DNA of 24,190 nucleotides from DATFRX01 sp035630615 (lineage in GTDB: Bacteria; Actinomycetota; Actinomycetes; Propionibacteriales; Nocardioidaceae): the NCBI GenBank assembly GCA_035630615.1, contig DASQKI010000057.1, positions 1-24,190 of the forward strand. The letters run 5' to 3'. How positions within the stretch are numbered: position 1 is the first letter of the stretch; each line of letters opens with the position of its first letter. Positions 22,466 to 24,190 of the stretch are shown here, in pieces. The notes below the pieces were generated by a model. It made no database searches and was not told the DNA's origin. It saw only the letters and a program-made list of their open reading frames with translations. A program made the position numbers and the translations under genes.

Positions 22466-22509
22466 GCGGATCCATTGGCGCAATCTCGGCGCAACAGGGG
22501 GCTGCATGA
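22462..22509 (+). other. 15-codon mini-ORF bridging pyrC and carA, containing a half repeat
   Basis: ATG 22462 overlaps the pyrC TGA, and its own TGA (22507-22509) overlaps the carA ATG 22506, so ATGA junctions occur at both ends. The peptide would be MSGSIGAISAQQGAA. Bases 22480-22501 match 2992-3013, the right arm of the alaS-ruvX repeat, at 21 of 22 positions, without a partner arm. The run of five G at 22497-22501 is the only ribosome-binding candidate for carA. Likely a coupling device or a by-product of the repeat; protein function is doubtful. Confidence 0.5.
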
Positions 22510-23689
22510 GCCGGAGTTCGCCCGCTGTCCTCGTGCTCGAAGACGGCCGATGCTTTCGGGGCGAGGCATACGGCGCGATCGGCGAGACCGTCGGTGAGGC
22601 CGTGTTCGCGACCGGAATGACCGGCTACCAGGAGACGCTGACCGACCCGTCGTACCGTCGGCAGGTCGTCGTAATGACCGCCCCCCACATCGGCAACACC
22701 GGCGTCAACGACGACGACCCCGAGTCGGATCGTATCTGGGTCGCGGGCTACGTCGTGCGCGATCCGGCCCGGCGGCCAAGCAACTGGCGGTCGCAGCGTC
22801 GGCTCGACGAGGAGCTCACCGTCCAGGGCATCGTTGGCATCAGTGGCATCGACACGCGGGCGCTCACCCGACACCTTCGGGAGAGGGGCGCGATGCGGAT
22901 CGGCATCTCGTCGGTATCGAGCGATGTCGACGCGCTGCTCGAGACGGTGCGCGCTGCGCCGACGATGGAGGGTGCCGACCTGACCGGCGAGGTGACGACG
23001 ACCGAGCCGTACGTCGTCCCGGCCCAGGGCGAACGCCGCGGCACGGTTGCCGCCATCGACCTCGGCATCAAGGCGATGATGCCGCAACTGCTGTCGGCTC
23101 GCGGCCTCGACGTTCATGTGCTGCCGTCGACCGCGACGATCGACGATGTCGAGGCGGCCGGAGCCGATGGCGTCTTCTTCTCCAACGGACCGGGCGACCC
23201 GGCGACGGCCGACCGCGCGGTCGAGTTGCTCCGCGAGGTGCTGCGACGCGAGATCCCGTACTTCGGCATCTGCTTCGGCAACCAGTTGTTCGGCCGCGCG
23301 CTCGGTCTCGGCACGTATAAGCTTCGCTACGGCCACCGCGGCATCAACCAGCCGGTCGTCGATCGCACGACCGGCAAGGTCGAGGTCACCGCGCACAACC
23401 ACGGCTTCGCCGTCGCCTGGCCGGACACCTCGGCGCGAAGTGGGGAGTACGGGCCGGTCGAGACCGAGTTCGGGCCGGCCGAGGTGACCCATGTCTGCCT
23501 CAACGACGGTGTGATCGAAGGGCTGCGACTGCTCGAGCGCCCGGCGTTCAGTGTGCAATATCACCCGGAGGCGGCGGCCGGACCGCACGACGCGTCATAC
23601 CTCTTCGGCCGCTTTGTCGAGATGTTGTCAGGCGCCATCCGCCCCCCAGGACGGATGGCGCCTGACAACTCCACGGGGGAGGAGGCCTG

Positions 23690-23690
<1 letters not shown>
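22506..23690 (+). CDS. carA: Carbamoyl-phosphate synthase small (glutaminase) subunit
   Basis: Hydrolyses glutamine and channels ammonia to CarB; 394 aa. The N-terminal domain has VLVLEDGRCFRGEAYGAIGE and TGYQETLTDPSY with SGIDTRALTRHLRERG. The class I glutamine amidotransferase domain has FFSNGPGDP, the nucleophile C256 in FGICFGNQLFGRALG, the GHRGINQPV segment, and the catalytic H353 and E355 in QYHPEAAAG. The normal end after YLFGRFVEM is replaced by LSGAIRPPGRMAPDN plus STGEEA. This piece is coded by a perfect inverted repeat (23624-23669), so the C-terminus is about 20 residues of repeat-derived sequence. Its TGA overlaps the carB ATG. Confidence 0.96.
23624..23669. repeat. Perfect 18-bp inverted repeat inside the 3' end of carA
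   Basis: Arms 23624-23641 (GTTGTCAGGCGCCATCCG) and 23652-23669 are exact reverse complements with a 10-nt loop. The repeat lies wholly within the open frame and ends about 20 bp before the carA stop/carB start. Confidence 0.92.

Positions 23691-24190
<500 letters not shown>

Noticed and set aside
22002..23588. 528-codon minus-strand frame opposite pyrC and carA, and similar long ones at 7969-9519 and 1256-2434
   Set aside because: Same reasoning: no recognisable domain, composition dictated by codon bias of the sense genes.
2918..23669. CRISPR array or integron attC sites formed by the palindromes
   Set aside because: The repeats are scattered singly, not tandem with spacers; no cas or integrase gene is present and the arms lack attC-type R-boxes.

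Overview
This is a high-GC actinobacterial chromosome segment. Gene order, BldD, the lack of any tRNA, rRNA, CRISPR array or transposase, and frequent ATGA/GTGA/TGATG gene overlaps all point that way. The feel is Propionibacteriales/Nocardioidaceae-like, but that rank is inference. Most of the window is the conserved actinobacterial block alaS-ruvX-mltG-aroE-(prepilin peptidase)-aroC-aroK-aroB-(hypothetical)-pepQ/P-efp-nusB-bldD-pyrR-pyrB-pyrC-carA-carB. It begins inside a small DUF6167-like gene and ends inside carB.

Layout. Bases 1-5429: tail of the small gene, alaS, ruvX, mltG and aroE, mostly overlapping and co-oriented. 5501-8053: a short-form prepilin peptidase, then a two-gene unit of an ECF-type sigma factor and a membrane-anchored, probably beta-propeller, protein. 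8113-10894: aroC-aroK-aroB, the shikimate cluster completed by the upstream aroE. 10987-11643 (minus): a small membrane-anchored protein with a polyproline tract and an L7/L12-like tail. 11771-13867: M24 peptidase, efp, nusB. 14084-17609: a four-gene OpuC/ProU-type quaternary-ammonium ABC importer, placed between nusB and bldD and so apparently an accessory insertion. 17688-18182 (minus): bldD with an intact c-di-GMP signature. 18342-19440: a 5'-truncated, frameshifted Nramp-like transporter remnant. 19597-24190: the pyrimidine operon pyrR-pyrB-pyrC-carA-carB.

Regulation that can be read from the sequence: (i) a near-consensus BldD box overlaps a TTGACC-N18-TATGGT promoter in front of bldD, implying autorepression; (ii) a PyrR-binding-loop-like hairpin lies directly against the pyrR Shine-Dalgarno, implying translational repression; (iii) paired inverted sites lie upstream of the osmolyte importer; (iv) GC-rich hairpins separate convergent genes.

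The most unusual non-genic layer is a set of dispersed, mostly perfect inverted repeats (arms 18-26 bp, loops 10-35 nt) at gene borders. Two share one core sequence. A half copy of a third supplies the ribosome-binding region of carA just as the complete copy does for ruvX. Another has become the coding C-terminus of carA. I did not find a clear new defence or biosynthetic system. The palindrome set is the best candidate for something under-described.
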